From the IMG/VR virus record IMGVR_UViG_3300024432_000061, positions 1-25,939 of that record: a stretch of 25,939 bases of DNA; one strand, written 5' to 3'. The translations under genes were made by a program, and so were the position numbers. This DNA is from a virus. The notes beneath the pieces were generated by a model. It saw only the letters and a program-made list of their open reading frames with translations. It made no database searches and was not told where the DNA came from. Below, piece by piece: positions 16,071-23,522 of this stretch; position 1 is the first letter of the stretch; each line of letters starts with the position of its first letter.

Positions 16071-16269
16071 TTACAATACCTCGATTTTCGAGCGGAGTTG
16101 TCATCTGAGTCTCAATAGGTCTATTAACTTTACGCAAGGGAATCTTCGCATTTCCTTCGGCAAGATGTCTGGAGGCCTCCATCTCGGAGAGATTAACAAT
16201 CTGGCCCGTTCTAAGCCTTTTTTTGTCATCTTGATTTATACAAGGTGTAACGATTTGTACTTTAATCAT
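16036..16269 (-). CDS. Small hypothetical phage protein
   Basis: 77 residues from ATG at 16269 (MIKVQIVTPCINQDDKKRLR). This start overlaps the upstream stop as ATGA (16269-16266) with GGAAG upstream; another ATG four codons earlier (16281) is possible. The pattern TGQIVNLSEMEASRHLAEGN resembles short phage head-region proteins with a 'G-x-x-V-x-L-x-x-x-x-A-x-x-L' motif. Function unknown. Confidence 0.6.
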   Translation of the reverse strand: MIKVQIVTPCINQDDKKRLRTGQIVNLSEMEASRHLAEGNAKIPLRKVNRPIETQMTTPLENRGIVNAQTKRDKNRE

Positions 16270-16994
16270 AAACTCTTCCATATTTTAATTTGCTCATTGC
16301 ACGCCGAAATCGCCCCCGTGTACTGATCCACTTTCCTTTGTTCGTTCATTACAACTTGTTGTGATTTTACCATTCTTTGTTGCATAGACATTGCTTGATT
16401 CTTTACTTTTTTCATCCATGCATCTTCTTGTTTTTCTTCATAACCATATAAAAATCTGGTCTTAACGAGATCGGCTTCGTCAGGAATATTTATGTTAATT
16501 CCTTTTCCTAGTGCTATGCCGAGAAAAAATTCACACGAGGGTCTTTGGTGATGATATTCGGAGTCTACAGCCATATCCACACCATAAATACCAATCTCCT
16601 TGAATTGCATATAAATAGCTAGGGCAATTTCATAGCTAATGGTATTGGTGAAATATCTTCCGAAGTCTTCGGTTATATCTTTGATGGGATATTCTGTTGA
16701 TGTTGGGACAATGTCCCATTTTTGCTGCATATAAACAGGACATTTTAATTTCCCTAGGCCTGCTATGTAATCATTTACTTTCTGGCCCCTAAAATCATAT
16801 TTCCACCTTCTGGAATAAAGATTGTTTTTACACTCAAAGGGGTGGATCTCAAACCACCGGCTCCAAGGTTTGTCCGGTAGAGTTAAAAATAGATTATTAA
16901 CTCCCCAGAATTCACAGTCTTTGTCATCCCACGGCGTTTCGCTCTTACTGTCCGAACAGCCGACAATCACAACTTTATCGTGCTTTCTTTCCAT
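16266..16994 (-). CDS. Conserved phage protein with Rossmann-like N-terminus
   Basis: 242 residues. VVIVGCSDSKSETPWDDKD, EFWGVNNLF, WSRWFEIHPF, IGIYGVDMAVDSEYHHQRPS and CEFFLGIALGKGININIPDE form a family I recognise from many tailed phages near structural genes. It has a nucleotide-binding-like fold and no proven function. The C-terminal ~50 residues are helical and Gln-rich (KNQAMSMQQRMVKSQQVVM). Its role may be in virion or DNA modification, but this is not shown. Confidence 0.7.
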   Translation of the reverse strand: MERKHDKVVIVGCSDSKSETPWDDKDCEFWGVNNLFLTLPDKPWSRWFEIHPFECKNNLYSRRWKYDFRGQKVNDYIAGLGKLKCPVYMQQKWDIVPTSTEYPIKDITEDFGRYFTNTISYEIALAIYMQFKEIGIYGVDMAVDSEYHHQRPSCEFFLGIALGKGININIPDEADLVKTRFLYGYEEKQEDAWMKKVKNQAMSMQQRMVKSQQVVMNEQRKVDQYTGAISACNEQIKIWKSL

Positions 16995-17053
16995 AACCCT
17001 TTTTCCCTTTCTTAAATTAATTATTATGTTTAATTAATAAATCTTTGTTAATG

Positions 17054-17224
17054 TTATATAAGGCTTAAATGTTTTTCTTTATACCAGCCTTCCTTGTCTT
17101 TAGTTTTAACATAATATACATTCCCGCTCTCATCAAAACCCAGCATACTTATTACTCCTAATTCTTCAAAGAGTGTCTTTACGCGTTCATCTAAGCTGAA
17201 TTTAAAGGTAGTATGAGTTTCCAT
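17054..17224 (-). CDS. Small hypothetical protein (56 aa)
   Basis: ATG at 17224 is preceded by AAGGAGAAATT and opens a 56-codon frame to TAA at 17054-17056. The product begins METHTTFKFSLDERVKTLFE and has GFDESGNVYYVKTKDKEGWY, a compact alpha-beta pattern. It lies between the 277-residue head protein and the Rossmann-like gene. No family recognised. Confidence 0.7.
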   Translation of the reverse strand: METHTTFKFSLDERVKTLFEELGVISMLGFDESGNVYYVKTKDKEGWYKEKHLSLI

Positions 17225-17246
17225 AATTTCTCCTTATAGTAATTGT

Positions 17247-17304
17247 GGGGGGTGGCCCCCGCCGGGGGTTATGGAAACCCACAGCAGGGACCATATCCCC
17301 CCCC
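17247..17304 (-). other. GC-rich alternative-hairpin intergenic region
   Basis: In an AT-rich genome this intergenic stretch holds G6 (17247-17252), C5 (17256-17260), G5 (17264-17268) and C8 (17297-17304) on the + strand. G5-TGG-C5 and C5-GCC-G5 can form two mutually exclusive tight hairpins, and C8 can pair with either G run. No U-tract follows, so it is not a standard intrinsic terminator. It lies between the 277-residue gene and the 56-residue gene and might modulate read-through or RNA stability. Confidence 0.5.
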
Positions 17305-17311
17305 AACTTAT

Positions 17312-18145
17312 TTAGATTGCCCCAGAGGTACTTATGTCTTTTTTATGAAATCCCTGAAAAGATCCGAGATACGCTACATCTCTAAAAATATTAACTGACA
17401 CAGGGATTGCGCTTGAGAGTGTGCAATGGCACAATACACCAAAATTTGTGTATGACGTATTTGTGCTGATTAGATCGGCGGCGTCAAAAGAAATTATGCC
17501 TTGACTTAACTGCGCGTTCGCCATAAATGACCCGGTATCGTTACCTACCGTCGTCTGGGCTGTTACGGTAATATTTAAACCACTGCTTTTTAGGACTTCC
17601 GGCTTGTATTCAACATCTACATACGCTACAGTAGCGCCCGTATTACTAAATGTAGCATTAATATTCGTGGCATGAGCCTGAATTGCAGTGGTTAAACTTT
17701 TTGCCACAGCAGAGGCAGCCCCGGCCCCGATGAATCCAAAAGCCGTAGCAGTCAAGGACGTAGCATAAGTGGCATTACTGGCGCCATGAAAAGTAATACC
17801 ATCCACCTTAATTGTTCTGACAGCCGTGGTCATTGCAGAGCCCAAAACAGAGATTCTACCTTTTAGGCATTTACTTATCACACCGGCTGTACTGGAAGTA
17901 CCAATCGCTAGTGTGGCATTAGTTATTGCTACATAGGAAGAAACCCCCTCAGTAGCGTTCCCTCCCACAATACTAAAATCAATTTGCCCGCCGGTTGCCG
18001 GAATTGCACCAACAACGCAATGAACAGATACTCTATGAACTCCTTTTATGCTATAACTCCCTGAGTATAAAGAACTAGACGTTGCATTAGTTTGTATCGC
18101 AGCATCTACCCTAATATCCTCCAATACAGCCCCTTTCCCTCTCAT
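17312..18145 (-). CDS. Putative head-associated / decoration-like protein
   Basis: 277 residues, rich in Ala/Ser/Thr/Gly with short beta strands (YSIKGVHRVSVHCVVGAIPA, GGQIDFSIVGGNATEG, VAYVDVEYKPEVLKSSG). It follows the capsid gene and has SD AAGGAGGG before ATG. Position and composition suggest a capsid decoration or head-stabilising protein; no family motif is clear. Confidence 0.6.
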   Translation of the reverse strand: MRGKGAVLEDIRVDAAIQTNATSSSLYSGSYSIKGVHRVSVHCVVGAIPATGGQIDFSIVGGNATEGVSSYVAITNATLAIGTSSTAGVISKCLKGRISVLGSAMTTAVRTIKVDGITFHGASNATYATSLTATAFGFIGAGAASAVAKSLTTAIQAHATNINATFSNTGATVAYVDVEYKPEVLKSSGLNITVTAQTTVGNDTGSFMANAQLSQGIISFDAADLISTNTSYTNFGVLCHCTLSSAIPVSVNIFRDVAYLGSFQGFHKKDISTSGAI

Positions 18146-18180
18146 AATCGAACCCTCCTTTATTTTTTTAAGCGTTAATT

Positions 18181-18218
18181 AATTCATGAACTTATGCTTA
18201 ATTCATGAACTTATGCTT
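18181..18218. repeat. Tandem 19-bp direct repeat after capsid gene
   Basis: Two exact copies of AATTCATGAACTTATGCTT (18181-18199 and 18200-18218), immediately downstream of the capsid stop codon and followed by AATT. It sits in the 75-base gap before the next gene. Function unknown; replication slippage would explain it. Confidence 0.85.
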
Positions 18219-18220
18219 AA

Positions 18221-19489
18221 TTATTCTAATATTACTATCGGGCTTATTGTATTAGATGTGGAACCCTCTAGTGGGATTGGCTCTTCCAACCATGGGTGGC
18301 CATCCACATTCCATATAATTCTAAAACAGGTTTGATCGGACGTGAAGAAGACTTCCTTTGACAGATCGACAAACGGTCCCGATCCGTCTTTAATAAGATA
18401 ATAAGACAGGTCCGCTAGTAACAGATCTCCTTTTGTCCCTAACCCCGGACACCGTTCAGCCCAAAGCACGTCAAACCCCATTAGAGTAGGGGGAACGCCT
18501 TGAGTCGCTGACACGTGCCACATATTGTTGTTTGCCGTATCTCTAATATTCACAAGCTGTGGAATGGTAGTTTGACTTGCAAGCCAAACCAGACCCCCTC
18601 CAAACTTAGCTCTAGCATACATCCCAACTATATCTGCATATGCAATTTGTGCAGCCGTGGCCCGGTTGTATGCAATTGCACAAGAGGCGTTAAATACTCC
18701 GGCCGCCTTTGCAGCGCCATCACCTCTTAAAAAATCATAATCTTCGGACCCTATCTTGGCTAACCTCATTTGTTTTTCAACAAATGAAGTACAGGCGTCC
18801 CAATTTCTTAGCAATTCATTCGTGACCACTAAGTATCCTGTCATCTTGTTAGGCTCGAACGTAACCTGCTTAAAAAATATATTAGTTTCGGTTAAATTCG
18901 CCTGTTCACCTTTGTGATAAACAACGACACCTCCGTACATATTCCTATTGGCGCCCTGATCAAGGGTTGGAATAGTTAGTTTTGCATCCGGAGGATCACC
19001 GGCAGCTATAACTGTGGCTCTTGGACGGATTAGAGCTTCCTGGGGCTGAACTTGTTTTACGTTTCTATCAAATTGTTCAGGCAGCACAAACCCGCCTAGC
19101 TGCCCTGTACCAACCTGTTGAGATGCCCTTTTCTCGTCAATTTTCATTAACCGGGGATCACTGCGGTTTGTTGCGATAGTAAAGAAAAATTCCCCTAAAT
19201 TCTTAAAACCATTATCCGGTAAAGCCCTTTGGTTATTGTCGGGCGGGGGTGGAGTTTGACTAACTGTAAATTCACTATTCACGACCTCCAAAGATGTTTC
19301 CAGCGCATGTAATTCCTTTTCACGCGTAATTTCATTATCTAAGTGAGATACGCTGGCCTTTAGCTCTTCATATGTTTTTCCTTCCTCATCCGTTAAATTT
19401 CTTTTCTCCTCATCTGCCTTGGAAACCAAAGCTCTCATTGAGCCTATAGAATCTTTACGCATCTTTTGTAACTTTTGAATTTTATCCAT
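18221..19489 (-). CDS. HK97-type major capsid protein
   Basis: 422 residues from ATG at 19489 (SD GGAGGGAATTG); a TTG one codon upstream is less likely. The N-terminal ~75 residues are a charged coiled coil (scaffolding/delta domain, normally removed by the protease). After a proline-rich linker (PPPPDN) comes the HK97 fold: GGFVLPEQFDRNVKQ, LTETNIFFKQVTFEPNKMTG (E-loop region), YLVVTNELLRNW, DYDFLRGDG and a C-terminal SYYLIKDGSGPFVDLSKEVF. Follows portal and protease in the canonical order. Confidence 0.92.
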   Translation of the reverse strand: MDKIQKLQKMRKDSIGSMRALVSKADEEKRNLTDEEGKTYEELKASVSHLDNEITREKELHALETSLEVVNSEFTVSQTPPPPDNNQRALPDNGFKNLGEFFFTIATNRSDPRLMKIDEKRASQQVGTGQLGGFVLPEQFDRNVKQVQPQEALIRPRATVIAAGDPPDAKLTIPTLDQGANRNMYGGVVVYHKGEQANLTETNIFFKQVTFEPNKMTGYLVVTNELLRNWDACTSFVEKQMRLAKIGSEDYDFLRGDGAAKAAGVFNASCAIAYNRATAAQIAYADIVGMYARAKFGGGLVWLASQTTIPQLVNIRDTANNNMWHVSATQGVPPTLMGFDVLWAERCPGLGTKGDLLLADLSYYLIKDGSGPFVDLSKEVFFTSDQTCFRIIWNVDGHPWLEEPIPLEGSTSNTISPIVILE

Positions 19490-19544
19490 CAATTCCCTCC
19501 TTTAATTAAGATTAACATTTGATAATCCTTTATGAAAATTCTTA

Positions 19545-20183
19545 TTAACCAATTTCCAGTAAGTCAATCTCCTTTCCTAGAAGTGTATTTCTTATAAATT
19601 CCGGAGGACGAGAGATTGATTCCCTCCATTGAGTATGCGATCTTAAAGCTACGTCCGCATCCTCATAAGCTGCGAAAGTAACCGGAGATACGTCCAATAA
19701 CTTAACTTCCTTTAAAATACGTAAATCAGTTTTATCTTTTTCAACTATCCATTCCGTAACAATAGCATTAAAAGAAAAGGACATTTGCGAAATATCCCCA
19801 CGTTCTATTGAAATAACCAAATCCCGTGTATATGAGGTGTCGGCTGGGAAGATTTTTATTGCCAGTCCGACTTCATCCTCTTGAAGTTCTAAGGTTTTAG
19901 ACTTGTTTCGGCCAAGGATATAGTTTGGTTCGTGATTAAAGAGCGCTCTTATATCATCCTCTTTAATCGTTTTTGTAAAAGCTCCGGGTGAAACTTGCTC
20001 TCTAAACCAACCGCCTATATCTGTTATAATATTAAAAACAGCGGCATGGCCGACTATATTTTTAATGCCCTTCTCATCTTTCTCAGTCCTAAATTCTTTA
20101 AAATTAAAGAATCTTCTTTCAGTATTACCCTCAAAATTACTTTCGTCACTACTTCTTCTTTTTCTTTTTTGGCTTTGGGTCAT
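19545..20183 (-). CDS. Prohead protease (HK97 family, U35-type)
   Basis: 212 residues if started at ATG 20183, which has GAGG six bases upstream; ATG codons at 20189, 20195 and 20228 are alternatives. It overlaps the portal end by 35 bases in another frame. The expected family marks are present: GHAAVFN, GAFTKTIKEDDIRALFNHE (catalytic His), ISQMSFSF (catalytic Ser) and LKEVKLLDVSPVTFAAY. It cleaves the capsid N-terminal domain during maturation. Confidence 0.9.
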   Translation of the reverse strand: MTQSQKRKRRSSDESNFEGNTERRFFNFKEFRTEKDEKGIKNIVGHAAVFNIITDIGGWFREQVSPGAFTKTIKEDDIRALFNHEPNYILGRNKSKTLELQEDEVGLAIKIFPADTSYTRDLVISIERGDISQMSFSFNAIVTEWIVEKDKTDLRILKEVKLLDVSPVTFAAYEDADVALRSHTQWRESISRPPEFIRNTLLGKEIDLLEIG

Positions 20184-21522
20184 CGTCATCCTCATTGTCC
20201 GCTTTAGGACTTGTGTTTTTATTATCATCTACATCCGGAGGGTCTTCCCCAGCCTCAATCATATTAACAGGTTCAAGATATCTATCTCCATTTTCTATAG
20301 GATTGTCATTCTCTTTTTTTCTAATATCATTAACAGACAACCAACCCCATTGTCTGCCGAGTGCATATGATTTATTTCTGCTTTCCGTATCGCCTCTTAA
20401 TAAGCCGTTAATTGAGAATTCAGCATATATTTTATCATAATCTTCTTCCGGAGATAGATCGACATTAATTGCCTCTTCAATCCGTTTTAGCCAAGGCGCA
20501 AGGGTGAATTTAACAAATGACAGCATGAATTGCTCTGAGGATGAATGAGTCATCGTCTTGTCAGGATGTCCGATCATAACGGCAGGCATCCTATAAAAAC
20601 GACAAATCTCCTCAACGGAGAATCTTCGGGTCTCAAGGTATTGGCTGTCTTCTTGCGAAATTCCGGTTTCTTTCCACTCAGCGCCCAGATCAAAGACCAT
20701 AACCTTGAATTTATTATCCCCGGTCATACCATAGGTCAATTCCTTGATCATTTTCTCCTTCATGCCTTCTTTGAGCTTGCCCGGGACTTTTACGTATCCC
20801 GAGGTTCTTGCGCCATTCTTATAATAATTAATACCATGATTTTCAGCATGTTGTGACAATCTTATTGATTTTCTAGCGTATTCAATCGGGCTTAAGCCAA
20901 CCACCCCGTCCAGTGATAAGCTTTTAACATGCCAAATTTTATCAGCGCTATAATCTTTTGATACACCCTTATCATTTATATATTTATAAATAATCTCATT
21001 ATCCTTAACCTCCGGTGTCATTTGCTTCGTTTTAAGAGAAATTATTTCAGCGAGCTTGCCGGCTTGGGTATAATTCTTACCGCCGTAATAATTTCCTCTA
21101 AGGGAAAGCATAGCGACAATATTTTCGATAAAACCAATTTTTTTTTGTAATTTGTTTGGTTTTCGAAATAATTTAGCTAAAAAATAATCACTATATTCTT
21201 CTCTTTTATCATCGCTTACTTTTTTATACCATTTTAGCGGCAGCGTGGAAATAGTCTCGCTTAAGACCTTAATGCAAGCAAACACGGTTGACACTTGGAG
21301 TGATTGCTCATCGGATACTTTTTCACCTGACAAGGCATCGGTAATAGTTCCCAACAACCAATGATCCGTAGCAGATAAAGGTTGGCTAGGACCAAATCCT
21401 TTATTGCGAGCTTCAGCCTCCGGTTGAATCTCTTTGTCCTCCGGTTGAATCTCTCTGTCCTCCGGTTGAATCTCTCTGTTGTTATAAAAAAAAGGGAATT
21501 CTCCCTTTAGCCCGATGCCCAT
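20149..21522 (-). CDS. HK97-type portal protein
   Basis: 457 residues. Portal marks: VSTVFACIKVLSETISTLPL, FIENIVAMLSLRGNYYGG, KIWHVKSLSLDGVVGLSPIE, NYYKNGARTSGYVKVPGKL and RRFSVEEICRFYRMPAVMIG. It forms the DNA entry ring at one capsid vertex. The N-terminus has three 7-residue repeats (EIQPED[R/K] type). The C-terminus is Asp-rich then Lys-rich (DDDDPKPKKKKKK). There is no clear SD at the ATG. Terminase genes, normally next upstream, are not seen. Confidence 0.93.
   Translation of the reverse strand: MGIGLKGEFPFFYNNREIQPEDREIQPEDKEIQPEAEARNKGFGPSQPLSATDHWLLGTITDALSGEKVSDEQSLQVSTVFACIKVLSETISTLPLKWYKKVSDDKREEYSDYFLAKLFRKPNKLQKKIGFIENIVAMLSLRGNYYGGKNYTQAGKLAEIISLKTKQMTPEVKDNEIIYKYINDKGVSKDYSADKIWHVKSLSLDGVVGLSPIEYARKSIRLSQHAENHGINYYKNGARTSGYVKVPGKLKEGMKEKMIKELTYGMTGDNKFKVMVFDLGAEWKETGISQEDSQYLETRRFSVEEICRFYRMPAVMIGHPDKTMTHSSSEQFMLSFVKFTLAPWLKRIEEAINVDLSPEEDYDKIYAEFSINGLLRGDTESRNKSYALGRQWGWLSVNDIRKKENDNPIENGDRYLEPVNMIEAGEDPPDVDDNKNTSPKADNEDDDDPKPKKKKKK
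21417..21479. repeat. Three tandem 21-bp repeats in portal N-terminus
   Basis: Three consecutive copies of CCTCCGGTTGAATCTCTCTG plus one base (21417-21437, 21438-21458, 21459-21479; the first differs at one base). In frame they encode the EIQPEDR, EIQPEDK, EIQPEAE repeats before the portal fold. In-frame length change by slippage is possible. Confidence 0.9.
21484..21508 (-). terminator. Candidate intrinsic terminator/attenuator inside portal start
   Basis: On the minus strand AAAGGGA pairs with TCCCTTT across a GAAT loop and is followed by a run of T (complement of 21485-21493). It lies about 90-115 bases after the predicted start of transcription and within the first codons of the portal. 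The stem is only 7 bp and partly A-T, so it is a weak candidate for attenuation. Confidence 0.35.
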
Positions 21523-21601
21523 AGTTTGATTAAAATCATTATTTTAGGTGATAAACTTATTGTTATGATTATGAATTTGTATTCATATATCATTATGTAT
21601 T

Positions 21602-21630
21602 ATTATATATCGGAAAATATAGGAAGACAA
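21602..21630 (-). promoter_or_regulatory. Sigma70-like promoter for the structural operon
   Basis: Minus strand: -35 TTGTCT (21630-21625), 17-base spacer, -10 TATAAT (21607-21602, perfect consensus). It lies in the 135-base AT-rich gap (21523-21657) upstream of the portal; transcription would start near 21595, leaving a ~70-base leader. This gap holds no gene. Confidence 0.65.
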
Positions 21631-21657
21631 AAACGAGGTTGGCTTAATTGATTTAAT

Positions 21658-22047
21658 TTATATTTTAATGCGGTTTTTGTTGGCTAAAACATTAGTCTTT
21701 ATTATTTCTAATATCACAAAAGCTCTTTTCTGCATTTCTTGTATGGCTTCATTAGCCATTTGAGAAGTCTCTTCTCTGTATTCTACTTTTGGATGTGCTA
21801 TTGCCTCTAAATTATTTAAGATATCCGTAAGGGTATTTTCTAATATTTTATATTCTTTTTGAGTTGCTTGTAATGTTCCTCGGGGCGGACATGGCATATC
21901 CGCCTGTTGTCTTTCTTTAAGGCGACATTCACATTCACCATCACCATACACGATCCTACATGCGCAAGCATGAATATGCCCTTGCCCCAGATGCGTATGC
22001 ATATTTCCTGTTGCTCTTTCGCCCTCTGCCTCTGTGTTTAAAATCAT
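21658..22047 (-). CDS. Hypothetical protein following endolysin
   Basis: 129 residues from ATG at 22047, which overlaps the endolysin stop as ATGA (22047-22044). The N-terminal part is His- and Cys-rich (NMHTHLGQGHIHACACRIVY, CECRLKE), suggesting metal binding. The C-terminal part is helical (EYKILENTLTDILNNLEAIA). Possibly a lysis-linked accessory, but no family recognised. Confidence 0.65.
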   Translation of the reverse strand: MILNTEAEGERATGNMHTHLGQGHIHACACRIVYGDGECECRLKERQQADMPCPPRGTLQATQKEYKILENTLTDILNNLEAIAHPKVEYREETSQMANEAIQEMQKRAFVILEIIKTNVLANKNRIKI

Positions 22048-22349
22048 CCGGTACCGGACCTCTCTCCCCAACTATAATGATTCCCGTCCTTCCATCGTCC
22101 GCCCCATGTGCCACCGATCGACTCCCAAAAGAGGCCTAAAGGTTTGTGCGCTTTAGTACTTCGCAAATAGTGTCCGCTGCGGAAAAGGTTGAGATCCGCT
22201 GCTAATTTTTTCTTATGGAATGATCCCCTCTTATGCCCCGTTTTTGAGGTAAAGTCTTCAAAGGTAATCTCATATCCTAATTCATATGCATATAATATGA
22301 GAAGTGGTAATTTGTGAGCAAAAACTGATTGTTTTTGGCGTAAAGTCAT
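22044..22349 (-). CDS. Phage endolysin, M15-type (L-Ala-D-Glu/D-Ala) peptidase
   Basis: 101 residues. It begins MTLRQKQSVFAHKLPLLILY and carries FHKKKLAADLNLF (zinc-binding His45 and Asp52), LGLFWESIGGTWGGRWKDGN and His91 (DGNHYSW). These are the S-x-H-x6-D and G-N-H marks of phage M15 peptidases that cut peptidoglycan cross-links. Its ATG is 17 bases beyond the R' box of the last attC site, with GAGG upstream. Lysis next to the portal and away from a holin is uncommon; the small membrane protein at 15831-16070 is the only holin-like candidate. Confidence 0.88.
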   Translation of the reverse strand: MTLRQKQSVFAHKLPLLILYAYELGYEITFEDFTSKTGHKRGSFHKKKLAADLNLFRSGHYLRSTKAHKPLGLFWESIGGTWGGRWKDGNHYSWGERSGTG

Positions 22350-22365
22350 CCTTTGGTTTTCCTCT

Positions 22366-22430
22366 ATATAACCGATTAATAAGTTGCCAAAATGCCATCT
22401 CCTTTTGGTCAGCTTGATTTAATATTCTTT
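22366..22430 (-). other. attC_1, terminal attC with decayed R'' box
   Basis: Arms AAGTTGCCAAAA (22381-22392) and TTTTGGTCAGCTT (22403-22415) pair with one extra T. The R' box GTTATAT (22372-22366) is intact. Where sister sites attC_4 and attC_12 have GTTAG at the R'' side, this one reads AATATTCTTT, so the R'' box is lost. It ends the array and abuts the endolysin gene. Confidence 0.75.
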
Positions 22431-22684
22431 TATTTCACAAGATATGTCGGCCATCCGCTAGGATAACATCTTCTTGCTATTCTTGTTGTAAGTAAACCTT
22501 GAATTAAATGAACGGCATAGCCAAATTCACGTTTTTCTTCCGGATGTTCAGTAGGAATGTCTAAAAAAATTTGATAACTCTCCATTAATTTATCAAGGAC
22601 TTTTTGTTCTTGATCGGTTAAACCAAGAATATTTTCCTCTTCCGGAACTGGAGGCTTTGCTTTAATCTTGTTTAAGGTATTCAT
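22430..22684 (-). CDS. Cassette 1: hypothetical protein
   Basis: 84 residues, ATG 22684 with AAGGAG eight bases upstream; the stop is at the edge of attC_1. It begins MNTLNKIKAKPPVPEEENIL and has a helical acidic middle (LTDQEQKVLDKLMESYQIFL) and a basic end (TTRIARRCYPSGWPTYLVK). No family recognised. As the last cassette it has its own SD, unlike many neighbours. Confidence 0.7.
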   Translation of the reverse strand: MNTLNKIKAKPPVPEEENILGLTDQEQKVLDKLMESYQIFLDIPTEHPEEKREFGYAVHLIQGLLTTRIARRCYPSGWPTYLVK

Positions 22685-22708
22685 TTTTAATACTCCTTTT
22701 TTTATTTT

Positions 22709-23218
22709 CTATATAACGTAGAAATCACTTGCCAGCGACACTGCCAGCTTTATCGGCAGGGTTGCTGGCAAGTGCATTGGTGGGTTATATTCTTTATCAA
22801 TTGCAATAAAACCTTCCATTGCTTTAATAAATGAATACCATTGCGTGGTATTAAACCTTAACTCATCTATTTGCTCATCTTTTTCCCAAAAACCACAAGA
22901 TGAAATTTTAAATTCTTTATGATCCCACCACGCACCCCTTATAGATGTCCCCCATTCCAATTTATCTATAAAAAATGGCATATTACACAGAAGTAAATAC
23001 CATACATAATTTTCGTTATCGTTATGATATTTAAATGTTTCTCTATTGTTTATTGCAGAGCAAACTTCTAAAGCCTTCTTTGCAAATAATTCATCTATAC
23101 AACCATCATAGGTGGTAAAATTAAAAACATGTAAAGCAAGAAATTCTAAACGGGTTATTTCTTCCTCATCGTCACAACAAACTTTATAACTATGCTCAAG
23201 TAATTTTAAATACTCCAT
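22709..23218 (-). CDS. Cassette 2: hypothetical cassette-family protein reading through attC
   Basis: 169 residues from ATG 23218 (AGGA upstream; a TTG three codons earlier is less likely). The pattern YLKLLEHSYKVC, FNFTTYDGCIDELF, NMPFFIDKLEWGTSIRGAWW and FWEKDEQ resembles a family of unknown function I associate with bacterial mobile or cassette regions. The last ~25 residues (PPMHLPATLPIKLAVSLASD ...) are encoded by attC_2 itself, with the stop at its R' box, so the C-terminus is attC-derived. Confidence 0.7.
   Translation of the reverse strand: MEYLKLLEHSYKVCCDDEEEITRLEFLALHVFNFTTYDGCIDELFAKKALEVCSAINNRETFKYHNDNENYVWYLLLCNMPFFIDKLEWGTSIRGAWWDHKEFKISSCGFWEKDEQIDELRFNTTQWYSFIKAMEGFIAIDKEYNPPMHLPATLPIKLAVSLASDFYVI
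22711..22790 (-). other. attC_2
   Basis: R' side ATATAAC (22711-22717), R'' side GTTATAT (22784-22790). Arms CACTTGCCAGC and GCTGGCAAGTG pair perfectly, so this site lacks the extra T that marks most others. The whole site is translated in frame as the end of the cassette 2 protein. Confidence 0.8.
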
Positions 23219-23237
23219 ATCAAACAATCCTAACTTA

Positions 23238-23315
23238 ATATAACGCAGAAACGACCAGTAAAAGCCTAAGCAGCTTTATCGTTAGGTTTTTACTGCGTCC
23301 GTTGATTTGTTAGAG
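23238..23315 (-). other. attC_3
   Basis: Boxes ATATAAC (23238-23244) and GTTAGAG (23309-23315). Arms CAGTAAAAGCCTAA and TTAGGTTTTTACTG pair with one G-T wobble; an extra C, not T, sits next to the flanking GAC/GTC pair. Confidence 0.8.
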
Positions 23316-23512
23316 AGTTTTTCGACATGCAAAGCGTGCGTTGCTTGCTTCATTAAGACATCTTCTCTTTGGAAGACTTCGCCCCCTGTTAATTTATACA
23401 ATTGAACTTCTTTCGATGCTAGTCTAACAGTTACGATTTCTTCTATTTCCTCTTTTGTAAACCCCTCGTCAGAATCCACCCCATACATTAAAACTGTTCC
23501 GAGCTCAAGCAT
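23282..23512 (-). CDS. Cassette 3: small acidic hypothetical protein
   Basis: 76 residues, ATG 23512 with AGGGAG upstream (this SD overlaps the R' box of attC_4). Product MLELGTVLMYGVDSDEGFTK, then VRLASKEVQLYKLTGGEVF. The final residues (NKSTDAVKT) are encoded by attC_3; the stop is in its loop region. No family recognised. Confidence 0.65.
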   Translation of the reverse strand: MLELGTVLMYGVDSDEGFTKEEIEEIVTVRLASKEVQLYKLTGGEVFQREDVLMKQATHALHVEKLSNKSTDAVKT

Positions 23513-23522
23513 ATTTTTTTCT

